From Occallatibacter sp. (GTDB lineage: Bacteria; Acidobacteriota; Terriglobia; Terriglobales; Acidobacteriaceae), in assembly GCA_031296305.1 (NCBI GenBank), contig JARLFZ010000004.1, positions 34,120 through 98,119 of the forward strand: a stretch of DNA of 64,000 nt, given 5' to 3'. Below the pieces are notes generated by a model, which was not told where the DNA came from, did no database searches, and worked only from the letters and a program-made list of their open reading frames with translations. Positions 25,549-35,825 of the stretch are shown here, piece after piece; position 1 is the first letter of the stretch, and each line of letters begins with the position of its first letter. The translations under genes and the position numbers were made by a program.

Positions 25549-27675
25549 TTATCCCATGTGTGTCCATGCATACACGTCGAAGCTTCCCTCGCCGTCAACT
25601 TTTCCGCGGCCGTTGCTCCAGCTCAGGTGTTGCGAGTCTCTTCCCTTGGTGAGCGTGAAGGACAGGGCCCCGTCTCCATACACGCGCGCGGCGATACGTC
25701 GCGTTTCAGGAGCGCCGGCATAGAGGCCCGCATCCGCCCAAGGCACAATGCTCCCGCTCTTCACATAAACAGGAATCTTTTCAGTCGAAGCGGGCACGCT
25801 TAGCTCTGAGCCGCCCTTGAGTGCTGCGCCTGTCCAGAAGTCGTGCCAATCGCCCTCCGGCAGCACGACCTTGCGCGCCGGTTCTGCGGCAAACAGCGGC
25901 GCCACCATCATGCGGTCGCCAATCATATATTGATCGTCCACTGCACAGAGGCGTTTTTCCTTCGGCGCGTCCATCACCAGCGCGCGAAAGGGCGGAGTCC
26001 CGTCGCTTGCATAGCGCTCAAAAGCAGCAGCCAAATACGGCACGAGTTGCATTCGCCAGCCGATGATCTCGCGGCATCGCGATTCGAGTTTTTCCCAGCC
26101 GTCGAGTAGCTGGTCCGCGTTGTTCAGCCGGCGATTCAGTTGCTTCCAGGGCGGATTTTTGATGTACCACCCATTGATCATCGCGAGCGGCGAAAAGACC
26201 ACGCTTTGCAAGCGGCGAATCAAGTCCTCTTCGCTCACGGCGTCGCGCACCTCCGGGCACCAGAGCAGTCCGCTGAAGCCGGAGTTGACGAGCGCGCGGA
26301 TAAAGTCGCGATGCGCGTAGAGGTCGCTGTAGAGCACGAACGGATAGGGCGCGGCGAGCGCGCCGCTGGAGCGGGCGAGATTGTATGTTGCCTGCCCGCG
26401 CTTTCGGAATTCATTCCAGATGGCCATCTGATAGCGCAGGCCGAACACATTGTGCATCTGCTCGCCGTCGACGCCAGAGGGAAATGCGCTGCATTCCGGA
26501 AACGACCACCCACCGGTGTAGTCGGAGTTGTCGCACTCGTCCAGCTTGAAACCGCTTACGCCCGCGTCAAGAAACGTTTTGGCATGGTAAGTTCCAAAGG
26601 CCGCACGCGCCGGCGTGTCCTCAAAGTCGGGAACCAATCCGCCCCACACGCCATAATCCCCGGAATGCGGCTCGATCTGGGCAAAGAGCGGCGACGCCGG
26701 GTGGGTAAAGGCGTGCTCCCACAGATTCACATTGAAGTTCATCTCCCGTGCCGAGCGCACGAAGCCTGCGGGATCGGGAAAGCGATCCCGATTCCAGGCG
26801 AAGGTGCAGGAGTACGCGTGCGTTTGCCAGCCGGGTTCGAGCCCAAGCACGTCGCAGGGCATCTTGCGCTCGCGGAACTCGTGCGCCAGCGCCAGCGCGG
26901 ATTGTTGTGTTCCGCGCGCATCCATGCGGTACCAGAAACCAAGACCCCACTCCGGGGGCACTACGCCGCCACCGGAAAAAACGTTGTAGCGCCGCACCGC
27001 ATCCAGCATCTCTGGCCCGGCAAAAAGATAGACCTCGACGCCACTGGCGCGCGGCACTTCCACGGTAATCTGCCCGTTGTCGCCATCCTGGATATTGTGC
27101 GTGTAATTGGGATCGGGATTGGTGCTGTTCACTGAGTCAACCGATCGCAAAGGTTTGGGCCGCGCGTCGCCGAAGTAAAACGTCGCGTAGCGCGCCGTAT
27201 CGATCAGGATGCCGATGCCTTCCGTCGTCACATAGAACGGAACGGGCGCGTGCGAATCCCCGGTATCGAACTTGGGATCGGCATTGACGCGGACAACTTT
27301 CTTCTTGCCACGTTGTGCAAATGAAAGGAACTGCAGCCCCATTCCATAGATCTGCTCGTTTGGCCGCAGGGGCAATTGCACCATGCACCCGCGCCTTGAT
27401 AGTTTGCCGCGAAGGTCCGGCAAAGGCGCGGTGTCTACCTTGGGCAGTTTTGCGAATGCCTCAGCCTTCGCCGGGACCAGGCGGCTCGACACCGGAGTGA
27501 AGCGCTCCGGCACGCCCACAGTGGCTCTCCACACGCCCGGATAAATTCTCTTCCATGCCACCGAGTTTTCAGTCGTCGCAGGTGCTATAGGCTGTGTTCG
27601 CAGCAAACCACCAAAGCCGGCTGCCGCGCCAGCCGCCGCCAGTCTCTTGGCAAGACTCCGTCGAGAGATCTTCAT
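25549..27675 (-). CDS. GH31 family alpha-glycosidase, Tat-exported
   Basis: GH31 enzymes remove terminal alpha-linked glucose, xylose or galactose. The catalytic barrel is recognisable from GGGVVPPEWGLGFWYRM, MPCDVLGLEPGWQ, the nucleophile motif GVSGFKLDECDNSDYT (Asp about residue 376) and SGFSGLLWCPEVRDAVSEEDL, with the C-terminal beta-domain KIPVYVKSGSIVPWA. At 708 residues from ATG 27675 it is a normal size. That start has AAGG about 10 bases upstream and begins MKISRRSLAKRLAAAGAA, a Tat-type signal. Sugar preference is not decidable here. It lies 35 bases after the GH38 stop. Confidence 0.9.
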   Translation of the reverse strand: MKISRRSLAKRLAAAGAAAGFGGLLRTQPIAPATTENSVAWKRIYPGVWRATVGVPERFTPVSSRLVPAKAEAFAKLPKVDTAPLPDLRGKLSRRGCMVQLPLRPNEQIYGMGLQFLSFAQRGKKKVVRVNADPKFDTGDSHAPVPFYVTTEGIGILIDTARYATFYFGDARPKPLRSVDSVNSTNPDPNYTHNIQDGDNGQITVEVPRASGVEVYLFAGPEMLDAVRRYNVFSGGGVVPPEWGLGFWYRMDARGTQQSALALAHEFRERKMPCDVLGLEPGWQTHAYSCTFAWNRDRFPDPAGFVRSAREMNFNVNLWEHAFTHPASPLFAQIEPHSGDYGVWGGLVPDFEDTPARAAFGTYHAKTFLDAGVSGFKLDECDNSDYTGGWSFPECSAFPSGVDGEQMHNVFGLRYQMAIWNEFRKRGQATYNLARSSGALAAPYPFVLYSDLYAHRDFIRALVNSGFSGLLWCPEVRDAVSEEDLIRRLQSVVFSPLAMINGWYIKNPPWKQLNRRLNNADQLLDGWEKLESRCREIIGWRMQLVPYLAAAFERYASDGTPPFRALVMDAPKEKRLCAVDDQYMIGDRMMVAPLFAAEPARKVVLPEGDWHDFWTGAALKGGSELSVPASTEKIPVYVKSGSIVPWADAGLYAGAPETRRIAARVYGDGALSFTLTKGRDSQHLSWSNGRGKVDGEGSFDVYAWTHMG

Positions 27676-27710
27676 TATGTCGCCGCCTTCTCTTGATGCA
27701 CGAGCCACTC

Positions 27711-30700
27711 TTAATGAAATGCGTCTTTCTCGCTGCCGCTCGCACCACCGGCATCGGGATAATTCACTTTGATCGCCACAATCTGATATGGACGGACTGT
27801 GACGCCGATCTTCCCATTTTCGACAGGCAGCGCGGCGCCATCGGAATCCTCCATCAGATTCGTCTGTGACGCGCTCGTGAATCCCGGAGGAACTGCAATG
27901 CTTACTACTCCTGCCTGTCCGGCCCACTCATACAGATGCAGGACGAGCGCGTGGCTGTCCTCGGCCTTCTTCACGGCAGTCAGCGTAACATGATTCGGCT
28001 CGATCGCGATGAAGGAGTGGCGAGGCGGCATCAGTCCGCCGTGCGCTTCCAATTGCGCCGCGGCAAGTGGGTAATTGAACTCGTATCCACGGCGAACCGT
28101 GAGCGCAGCCTGCCATTTACCGGCGTGTGGATAGAGCGCGTAGGCGAATTGCTGACGGCCCTGATCCGCGTTGGGATCGGGGTAGGTGGGAGCGCGCAAC
28201 AGCGAGAGGCGCAACAGATTTCCCACTGCATCGTAGCCGTACTTTGAGTCGTTGATGAGGCTCATGCCTTGCCGATCGTCGCCCAGGTCGGCCCAGCGCA
28301 GCGCGGGAACTTCGAACCGAGCCTTCTCCCAACTATTGTTCCGCGTTGTCGGGCGCTGGATGCTTCCGTAAGGAATCTCGTAGGTCGCAAACGGGCTCGA
28401 AGCAGCTAATAGAAAGGCCGCTTTTAGCAGGACGTGCCGTTCGTGCCAGTCAACGTCATTCGCTACCACTACCTGGTCGCTACCCGCATAGAGTTCAATA
28501 TTCTGCACGAATTTTGAGCTTTGCCAGGTGCGTGTCACGCGAACCACCGCGCGCAGGGGGCCTTTTTCAACCACTTCCACGGAATCGGCCTTGGTCAAAC
28601 GAACCGGCGGCTCATCGAGCGTGCCGGGATCGATATTCCACGCGTCGTACTTCTTCGGAAGATCATGGAAGGCCTGCAGCTCGTTGCCGCACGCGCCCGC
28701 GGCAAGAGTCTCGAAGTTTGCTTTCCGGTCGTAGAGGCTCGTAATGCAACCTGATTTTGGATCGATGATCACGCGCAGTGCCGCATTTTCGAGAGTAGTT
28801 CCCTCGACGTGCAGATCGCTGGCAGAGGGCCTGCCGTCAGGGACAACGTGCAGCACTTCGTATCCAACCGAAGGCATATGAGCCGCGCCGACGAGCAACT
28901 GGAAAGTGTGAGTCTGCTCGTTCTTTGCAAGAATCTGCGATGGCAATGCACGCCCTGAGGAATCGAGTACCGAGACGGTGAGTACTGGCTCGGGCATTTG
29001 CACGCTGACGGTCGCAATTCCGGATCGCTCCCAACCTAACGGATTGAAGACCAACACCGGAACACCCGCAGTCGCGCCAGTATCGATCCTGGCAGCAATC
29101 GTGGCCAGTGCCTTTTGACCGATCTCGCCTGTCATCAGCCGCACCTGGTCATAGTCCTGCTTTGCGTCCTGGTAGACTACGCCGACTGCGGAACCCGCCG
29201 CCGTATCGTGAAACTGATTGAAGGTGATTTTCTTCCACGCCTCGGTCAGCTCGCCGCCGGGGTACGGATCGCCATCGAGCCACGCCAGCGAGGCAAACTC
29301 CTCCGCATTGAGCGCCTCTTCCGAGCTTTCCCGCATTTCCCGCTTGAAGACCGCCTGCGATGTGAAGACTCCGCGATGGAACTCCAGATAGAGCTCGTCC
29401 TTCCATGTTGGAATGGAAATCTGTCCGGCTGGAGGGTCGACCGGATCGCGGTAGCCGCCGGCGATCTTCCGATAGTCCCAGGTCTCGGTTTGCGGCGCGA
29501 TCTGCTTCTCCACGTCGGAGAAAAAGGTGCCGGCGGTTCCAAACCGCATGGTGGGCGCAACAGGTTCCGGCTTCATCCATGTCGACACCTCATCGAGCAT
29601 GGTGCGGGTGGGACCGCCGCCGTGGTCGCTTACACCGTAGAGGTCCATCATTTCAATCAAGCCGGGCGCGTAGCGGCGCGCCACGTTCATATCCGCCGAG
29701 AGACGCACGGGATCAACGGTCGTATTCGCGTATCCGTGCGGAAAATACGTCAGCACCCTGCTGCCGTCGGGCGATTCCCACCAGAACATCTTCAGAGGCA
29801 AAGGATTGGTGTCGTTCCACGCCATCTTTTGCGTCACAAAGTAGTCGATCCCCGACAGGCGGTAGATCTGCGGCAATTGCCAGTTGTAGCCGAAGGAGTC
29901 TGGGTTCCATCCGATGCGCACGTCCACGCCGTAATTTTGCCGGTACCAGCGTTTGCCAATCAGAATGGAACGCGCGATGGACTCGCCGTCGGGCATATTC
30001 AGGTCGGGTTCCACCCACATGCCGCCGACGATCTCCCACCGGCCTTCCCTGATGCGCCTCTTGATCTCCTCATTGATCTCGGGATATTTCTCGGCCAACC
30101 ATGCGTTGTATTGCGCGGCCGATTGCGTAAATGTGTAGGCGGGATACTCGTTCATCAGTTGCAGCGCGGTCGAATACGTGCGCTTCACCACGTCGACTGC
30201 TTCCGTCCAGGGCCAGAGCCAGGCCGCATCAATGTGCGAATTTCCAGCCTCAAGAAAAGTCCCCTGCTTCAGCAGCGGGCGCAGCGCTTCAAGGCGAGAC
30301 TGCGCGGCGCGAAGCGAGGCGTCGAATGCCGCCTGGTCCGATGCATCCAGCGCATTCAAGTTCACTTCGCGGATGGCCGCGCGTAAATTGGTTTCATCGG
30401 CCGGCGGATCTCCAGAGGGGCTCGACAAAAGCTGAGCAGCCGCCAGGAATTCATCCTGCAGAGTATCGGGGCTGGGGCGGCCCGGAGAGAACTCCACGTG
30501 AAGATCGGCCCCCGTGTAGTGCTTTTCGCCCATCGATGGCAGCAGTTTTACGGCGACCAGGGCCTTGTCGCCGGGATGTGCCTGGTCAAAAAGCACAACC
30601 GGCTCCAGGTCTTCTCCCATGGCGACGCGGCGGCCATTCAGGTAGATGATTTCAGACCTTGTACCGTGAGAATAAGTGATGAGCTGAAACCAGATTCGGC

Positions 30701-31049
30701 TGCCGGTGAGGTCGTAGCCATGGAGTGTTGCTGGAATCTGAATCCATTGGCGAAACCACATCGCGTCGCTGGGATAATCGCTGTTTGGCTGCGCCGCGGG
30801 CCACGCAGAGTCGTCCAGGTCCACGGCTTCTCCGTGGCTCACGTCGCCCAAATGAACGCGCCATGTGCCCTGAGGCAGGTGATTCAGTTCTCCCAGGCGC
30901 GCAACGATATCCCGATCTTGCGGCTGCAAAAGATCAGTGGGTGGCATGTCCTGTGCCGCGCACGAAAAACTTGCGGCCGGAAATAAGATTGCGAAATGAA
31001 GCAAAAGCGCGGCAAAGCAGCACCGGCACAGCAAGTAATAATCGCTCAT
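27711..31049 (-). CDS. GH38 alpha-mannosidase, secreted
   Basis: A 1112-residue protein with a signal peptide (about residues 5-32), an N-terminal beta-sandwich (residues 40-190), and the GH38 catalytic domain: EAGNSHIDAAWLWPW (zinc His and Asp, about residue 268), VGGMWVEPDLNMPDGES, and IGWNPDSFGYNWQLPQI (nucleophile Asp about 380). The central three-helix region includes TFNQFHDTAAGSA, followed by the C-terminal beta-domains. GH38 enzymes hydrolyse alpha-mannosides. GAGGGG lies close before the ATG. It is the first enzyme gene after the receptor on the same strand. Confidence 0.93.
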   Translation of the reverse strand: MSDYYLLCRCCFAALLLHFAILFPAASFSCAAQDMPPTDLLQPQDRDIVARLGELNHLPQGTWRVHLGDVSHGEAVDLDDSAWPAAQPNSDYPSDAMWFRQWIQIPATLHGYDLTGSRIWFQLITYSHGTRSEIIYLNGRRVAMGEDLEPVVLFDQAHPGDKALVAVKLLPSMGEKHYTGADLHVEFSPGRPSPDTLQDEFLAAAQLLSSPSGDPPADETNLRAAIREVNLNALDASDQAAFDASLRAAQSRLEALRPLLKQGTFLEAGNSHIDAAWLWPWTEAVDVVKRTYSTALQLMNEYPAYTFTQSAAQYNAWLAEKYPEINEEIKRRIREGRWEIVGGMWVEPDLNMPDGESIARSILIGKRWYRQNYGVDVRIGWNPDSFGYNWQLPQIYRLSGIDYFVTQKMAWNDTNPLPLKMFWWESPDGSRVLTYFPHGYANTTVDPVRLSADMNVARRYAPGLIEMMDLYGVSDHGGGPTRTMLDEVSTWMKPEPVAPTMRFGTAGTFFSDVEKQIAPQTETWDYRKIAGGYRDPVDPPAGQISIPTWKDELYLEFHRGVFTSQAVFKREMRESSEEALNAEEFASLAWLDGDPYPGGELTEAWKKITFNQFHDTAAGSAVGVVYQDAKQDYDQVRLMTGEIGQKALATIAARIDTGATAGVPVLVFNPLGWERSGIATVSVQMPEPVLTVSVLDSSGRALPSQILAKNEQTHTFQLLVGAAHMPSVGYEVLHVVPDGRPSASDLHVEGTTLENAALRVIIDPKSGCITSLYDRKANFETLAAGACGNELQAFHDLPKKYDAWNIDPGTLDEPPVRLTKADSVEVVEKGPLRAVVRVTRTWQSSKFVQNIELYAGSDQVVVANDVDWHERHVLLKAAFLLAASSPFATYEIPYGSIQRPTTRNNSWEKARFEVPALRWADLGDDRQGMSLINDSKYGYDAVGNLLRLSLLRAPTYPDPNADQGRQQFAYALYPHAGKWQAALTVRRGYEFNYPLAAAQLEAHGGLMPPRHSFIAIEPNHVTLTAVKKAEDSHALVLHLYEWAGQAGVVSIAVPPGFTSASQTNLMEDSDGAALPVENGKIGVTVRPYQIVAIKVNYPDAGGASGSEKDAFH

Positions 31050-31159
31050 CGATCCCCTCTTCCAACTCGTAGACAGCGATCATTGAGGAGATGGAGCCTG
31101 CTGTAAAGACAATCCATCGCCGGCTGGCAGCCTTCCTATTCATGTGATCGGTACGCGTG

Positions 31160-31185
31160 CCGGGGCCCTGTGATCAGAGCCCCGG
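31160..31185 (-). terminator. Strong hairpin between receptor and enzyme genes
   Basis: CCGGGGC and GCCCCGG pair around an inner CTG-TGAT-CAG hairpin with a single mismatch. It begins 33 bases after the receptor stop. No run of T follows on the minus strand, so it may act as a partial (leaky) terminator or an mRNA 3'-end stabiliser rather than a full stop. Confidence 0.45.
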
Positions 31186-31217
31186 TGCGGTTGGACAAAG
31201 CGGTTGCGGACTTGCCG

Positions 31218-34200
31218 CTACCAGGTCAGACGGCCAGAGATCTGGATTGTCCGATTGGTTTGGTTTCCATTCCCCGAAGTACCGAGCCGGACAATACCGA
31301 AGAGTCCGTCCGATGTGGAGGTATCGTAGCCAGAGGCGAAGGTCTGAAGATGATTAAAGACGTTGAAGGCGTCGATTCTCATCTGGAAAGCCATCTCCCT
31401 GACAAGGGCGAAGTTCTTCGAGACGTTGGCGTTCAGTTGGTCGTTGGGTCCCTCACGGGCGCCGGTGTACTCGACGTTGGGATTCACCTGGTACGAAGTG
31501 TTGATGGAGATGTAGTTCGGCGTCGTGCACAAACCGGCAGTCACCAGCGGCACCGACTGGGGTATCCAATTGTAACCACCCGAGGATGGATCCACGGTTG
31601 CCACGCAGGGCTTGAGACGCTGGATGTAGTTGTCAGAACCCGGGGCCTGGAGGGTGGGATACCAGGGATTCGAATTGCCCGCCCAGTACCTCGTCTTCGG
31701 TAGAAGATTACCCCCGTTGGCTTTCTGGTTGACGATCCATCCACTCGTCATGGCCTGCGGGAAGCCACTCTGATACTCATAGGAATCGGCGGTTTGCCAG
31801 CCCCCCACGACCAGGTCGAGGGCGCGAGGCATGTTCGGGAAGAATCCGCTGCCCCTGGCGATGGGCAGCTTGTAGACGATTAAGGCTGTCAGCCGGTGCG
31901 GGACGTCCGTCCCCGAGAGCACGCGAGACGGGACGCGATTGACGACATCCGCAAATCCTGTGTTGACGATGAATTTGGAATGCGTGTAGCCAACATTGGC
32001 GGTAAGACCCCACGAGGTTCTGTGGGTGTAGACAGCTTCAATGCCGTTGTACCAGCTCTTGCCATTCTGGATGCCGGCTTGAGTGATGGCAAGGAATTGC
32101 GGGTAGGGGCGCGAGAAGTTGATCTTTCCGATGGTGCTGGCTGTATAGTAGCTCGAACCCGCGAAGGGAGCGACACCCTTGAATGGGTTGGTGATTTGAC
32201 CACTTGAGCCAGTGCAGTTCGACTGCAGACCGCCGCGCAGTGGATCGCACGCAGCCTGCGCACTCGCGCTGATGTGGTTCATATCGTCGGTGTCTGTGAC
32301 CCCGTACAGCGGACCATACAGACGTGTGCCGGCATAATTGACTTCGATTGTGTCTTTGGTCGTAAGCTGACGTTCAAAGCCAAACGAAGTGTTAAGTTGA
32401 GCGGCTGGATGGAACCTCGGGTTATAGAAGGTGGAAGACTGTCCCAGGTTGGATTCGAGGCACTGTTGCCAGTTTCCTCCGCAATTTCCCGTGGCCGTCT
32501 GGAAGGTCGGGAAGGGATTGGCCAGGTTGAGCTGCGGAACCATCAGGGTGTTCGAGCCTTGCGTCACCGAACTAAAGGACGTGTAGGTGTTGCTGGTTGA
32601 ATAGCCGATACTGCTTGGCGCGTTCAGATTGCCCGCGGCCGTATCGTTAAAGAAGAGGCCGGCGCCGCCGCGGATAACGGTCTTCTGATTCCAGGTATAC
32701 GCGAATCCCGCGCGCGGGCCGAACTGATAAAGGACGTGCTTGAACTGCCAGGTCGGGTTTCCATTGACGCCCGCATAGGTGGGTCCACCTACGAATCCAT
32801 TCGCAACCGGAAGTCCGGCAAGCGTCCCGGACGAGATGAGGCCGGTCACCGGGTTTTGATCGGTGAAATCCCACACCGAGTTCAAGCGGTTGAACCGGTC
32901 TCTTATGCCCCGTCCTGGATCTTCCCAGCGAACCCCAAGGTTGAGCGTGAGGTTGGGCCTGTATTTCCAGTCATCCTGGAAGTACAAAGCACCATAGTGT
33001 GACGAGAAGTAGTTTCCGCCGGCAGCGTTCGCAGTTACGGTGCCCGTAGGAGACCATGTCCCGGCTTCCATCGAGGCGAGGCTGTTGCCGCTGTAGTTGT
33101 TCGTAAGAGGATATTGAGATTCAACTCCGCCGTTCTTACCACCCGTAACGTTTGTGTCCCACTGCTGGGTCCAGCCATCGTCCGTGGTGAGATTGAAACC
33201 GGTGTTATTGGTGCTCTTCTGGCTGTATTGTTGGAACCTGACTTCGCCGCCGAAGTGCATCACCTGGTTGCCGCGGGTCCAGTTGGCTGTATCTGTGAGC
33301 TGCAACTCATCGTCGCCACGGTACAGCACAGCCTGCGACCCTAGCGCGTTGTAGTTGGAGATATTCGTCAACGGAAATCTCTTGAAGTACGTAGGATTCG
33401 CGGCGCCGATGCTCGATGAAAAGCCGAGTTGGCTCGGATCCCAGCCGCTTGCGGGCCCCGTCGAGTCGCTTTCCAGAGCCGTGGTCACCAATCCGCGGAA
33501 AGCATTGATCAACGTCGGGCTGAAGGTATGGGTCCATGCCACATTCAGGCTGGGGTACCGATAGTTGGTGCCGTTATAGTGTGGTTGGCTCATCGCTTCG
33601 TTCAAACCCGGATGCGCGGCATTGACGTTGGATCGTGGAAATGCGTTGTTGTTCTGGCCGTAAAACTTCCACAGTTTCCCGGTTACGCCGAAGGTGTCGT
33701 TTTTCCCAACGTTCTGGTCCACCTTGACGATGTAGGTCTTGTTATCGCTAATGCTGGGCGCCAGGCCAACGTAATTGTTGTTGAATGGATTCGCCGTAGT
33801 CGGTGTTGGGCTCTGGTTCGGCGCCGGGTACCACGACATGATGGCTTGGGCCACCGGGCTGATCTTGCTCGCAGGGATGACATTCGGGGTTCCGATCAGC
33901 ACGGGATTGCCCTGGGGGCCAGCGCCTGTGCCCGGACCGTAGCCGTATTGGTAACGGCAGACTGCCGGGTGTCCGCTCGCATAGGTACTGGCGTCGGTGT
34001 TATTGGCGGTACAGGCAGCCTCTGTCGTTGGGTCGTAAATGGCTGCGTTGTAGGCCGCTCCATTGACGGTCAATCCCAACAGACCGCTAAAGTCCCCGCT
34101 GCCCATCGCGGTTGTGGGAACACTCGTGATGGCCGTTGCAATTGACTGGTTGTGAAGATCCTCATATTGGATCATGAAAAATGTCTGCTTCTTGCCGTTC

Positions 34201-35174
34201 CAGAACTTAGGAACGATGACCGGCCCATCCAGCTCAAGACCATACTGATTTTGCGTGAACGCGGCCTTGTTGTATTTGGCGATGGTGGCGGCTGAGGCTC
34301 CAGCCGCAACATTCTTGAAAATATTGGCGTCGTTCTGCGGCGTATTGGCGTTCAAGAAGGCGCGCTGCAAGTATTCATACGCGGCCCCATGCAGATTCTT
34401 GGTGCCCGTCTTCAAGGTCATATCGATCTGCCCACTGGGAGCACGGCCATTCGCCGCATCCACGGGGCTGGTTGTGATCTTGAACTCCTGCAGGGAATCA
34501 GAGGGCGGAGCGATGGTATAGTGCTCTGGGCCTGTCTCGCTGATGTTGGCGACGCCGTCGATGCTGAACTCGACGGAGGCGCCGTGGATAGTGAAGGTCT
34601 GCGCGCTCTGATTACCAGGAGCCATTCCGGTGGTTGTGGTCATCATGCCGGGCGTGTATATCGCGAAGTTGAATGTATCGTTATCGAAATCAGGAAGCTG
34701 CTGAAGCAGTTGGTTCTCCATGACGTTGCCGACGTCGGCTTTGTCGTAGTCGAGTACGACCTCGGAGGCGTTTACCGTGATGGTTTCCGTAGCCGACCCT
34801 GGGGTGAGTGAGAAATTGATCTCGGCAGTTTCACCTGTCGACAGGGTGATATTGGTCTTGTCGACCGCCTTGAAGCCGGCAGACTCCGCGCGAACGTCGT
34901 AGACGCCCGGAACGAGAAACGGAACCGTCCAGTTGCCTGTGGATGTGGTGATGACGGACTTGTCCACCCCGGTCCCCTGATTGTGGACGGTGACTTTGGC
35001 CTTCGGAATCACGGCGCCTGTCGAGTCCGTGACCAACCCGGTGAAGCCTTGCGATGTCTGAGCGGGCGCGCTTAGGCAAAGCACCAGCCAAACAGCCGCT
35101 ATCGCAAGCACCGCCAAACCGAGCCTGCTCGGCAAATCGCGCCATTTTCCCTGGCATGAGGTTAAACTACGCAT
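31218..35174 (-). CDS. Oar-type TonB-dependent outer-membrane receptor
   Basis: A 1318-residue outer-membrane transporter predicted to import oligosaccharides. After a signal peptide (about residues 18-40) comes a carboxypeptidase regulatory-like beta-sandwich (GFTGLVTDSTGAVIPKAKVT, then PGVYDVRAESAGFK, about 43-128). A plug region follows (VVLDYDKADVGNVMENQLLQQLP, about 145-250, including FSIDGVANISE). The rest is a large barrel with Oar-like text ending in TIQISGRLTW. GGAGGAA lies 6 bases before the ATG. No SusD-like lipoprotein gene is adjacent, which fits Acidobacteriota rather than Bacteroidetes. It heads the enzyme run and is divergent from the membrane regulator. Confidence 0.92.
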   Translation of the reverse strand: MRSLTSCQGKWRDLPSRLGLAVLAIAAVWLVLCLSAPAQTSQGFTGLVTDSTGAVIPKAKVTVHNQGTGVDKSVITTSTGNWTVPFLVPGVYDVRAESAGFKAVDKTNITLSTGETAEINFSLTPGSATETITVNASEVVLDYDKADVGNVMENQLLQQLPDFDNDTFNFAIYTPGMMTTTTGMAPGNQSAQTFTIHGASVEFSIDGVANISETGPEHYTIAPPSDSLQEFKITTSPVDAANGRAPSGQIDMTLKTGTKNLHGAAYEYLQRAFLNANTPQNDANIFKNVAAGASAATIAKYNKAAFTQNQYGLELDGPVIVPKFWNGKKQTFFMIQYEDLHNQSIATAITSVPTTAMGSGDFSGLLGLTVNGAAYNAAIYDPTTEAACTANNTDASTYASGHPAVCRYQYGYGPGTGAGPQGNPVLIGTPNVIPASKISPVAQAIMSWYPAPNQSPTPTTANPFNNNYVGLAPSISDNKTYIVKVDQNVGKNDTFGVTGKLWKFYGQNNNAFPRSNVNAAHPGLNEAMSQPHYNGTNYRYPSLNVAWTHTFSPTLINAFRGLVTTALESDSTGPASGWDPSQLGFSSSIGAANPTYFKRFPLTNISNYNALGSQAVLYRGDDELQLTDTANWTRGNQVMHFGGEVRFQQYSQKSTNNTGFNLTTDDGWTQQWDTNVTGGKNGGVESQYPLTNNYSGNSLASMEAGTWSPTGTVTANAAGGNYFSSHYGALYFQDDWKYRPNLTLNLGVRWEDPGRGIRDRFNRLNSVWDFTDQNPVTGLISSGTLAGLPVANGFVGGPTYAGVNGNPTWQFKHVLYQFGPRAGFAYTWNQKTVIRGGAGLFFNDTAAGNLNAPSSIGYSTSNTYTSFSSVTQGSNTLMVPQLNLANPFPTFQTATGNCGGNWQQCLESNLGQSSTFYNPRFHPAAQLNTSFGFERQLTTKDTIEVNYAGTRLYGPLYGVTDTDDMNHISASAQAACDPLRGGLQSNCTGSSGQITNPFKGVAPFAGSSYYTASTIGKINFSRPYPQFLAITQAGIQNGKSWYNGIEAVYTHRTSWGLTANVGYTHSKFIVNTGFADVVNRVPSRVLSGTDVPHRLTALIVYKLPIARGSGFFPNMPRALDLVVGGWQTADSYEYQSGFPQAMTSGWIVNQKANGGNLLPKTRYWAGNSNPWYPTLQAPGSDNYIQRLKPCVATVDPSSGGYNWIPQSVPLVTAGLCTTPNYISINTSYQVNPNVEYTGAREGPNDQLNANVSKNFALVREMAFQMRIDAFNVFNHLQTFASGYDTSTSDGLFGIVRLGTSGNGNQTNRTIQISGRLTW

Positions 35175-35825
35175 CGTCTGTTCCTCCTCGAAAATTCTTC
35201 AGGTTGATGTTTGCCGTTGATCGCCGCATGACCTCGATGACCGGACGCGCTTCGGAAAGACTCACATGCAATCGAGCCTTCCTCTGCAACAGTGTTTCCT
35301 GCTTATCCCTCCACGGAATGCAAAGAGACTTCACTTGCCGAGCAGAACTGGAGCTTGATTCGGGGCTTCCCGGATCGGCATTTTGAAATCATCGAAGCAT
35401 CATTCTGTGAGGCAGGGACTAGCAAGTTAATTTACAGTCTTGGCAGCTGTTGGGTTCATGTTGGTCGTTGAGTTCCCACTGCGCGAGCAAGAAGGAGCGT
35501 TGACGGCGTGTTGCTTCTCCGGTGCCGATTCCAGGGGCAGGCCTTGTCTCGCGCCCATGGTAGTGTTCATAACATGCTCTGAAATTGCCGCTTATACCTG
35601 ATGTCGAAAGCGACCCCTACTTCTGCAGCGTCCGCGCAGGCTCCGGCGGCACGCGACGATTTGCGCCGGTTCTTCCGCTTTAAAATCACCCTATGCTTAA
35701 CCGTTAAGCGATCAAAACCACACATGTGGGCTTTTGGATTTGAGCGGTTTCGCGCCTCATGATGTGGAAGTCGAGTTGCGCCAGTGCTGTGTTAAGCTTT
35801 TTGCTGGAGCCCGAGGCGGTCTGCC
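35175..35825. other. 651-base divergent control region
   Basis: This region separates the receptor gene (minus) from the membrane regulator (plus) and carries no believable gene. It contains the palindrome at 35695-35709 and an isolated half-site at 35791-35797. Promoters for both genes must lie here, but I see no clear consensus sigma-70 pair. Confidence 0.7.
35695..35709. promoter_or_regulatory. Palindrome GCTTAACCGTTAAGC, candidate operator
   Basis: A perfect 7-1-7 inverted repeat in the divergent region, 117 bases before the regulator start. An identical half-site, GTTAAGC, recurs at 35791-35797, 35 bases or less from the regulator ATG. The location suits a binding site for the divergently encoded regulator, but binding is inferred. 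Confidence 0.45.
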
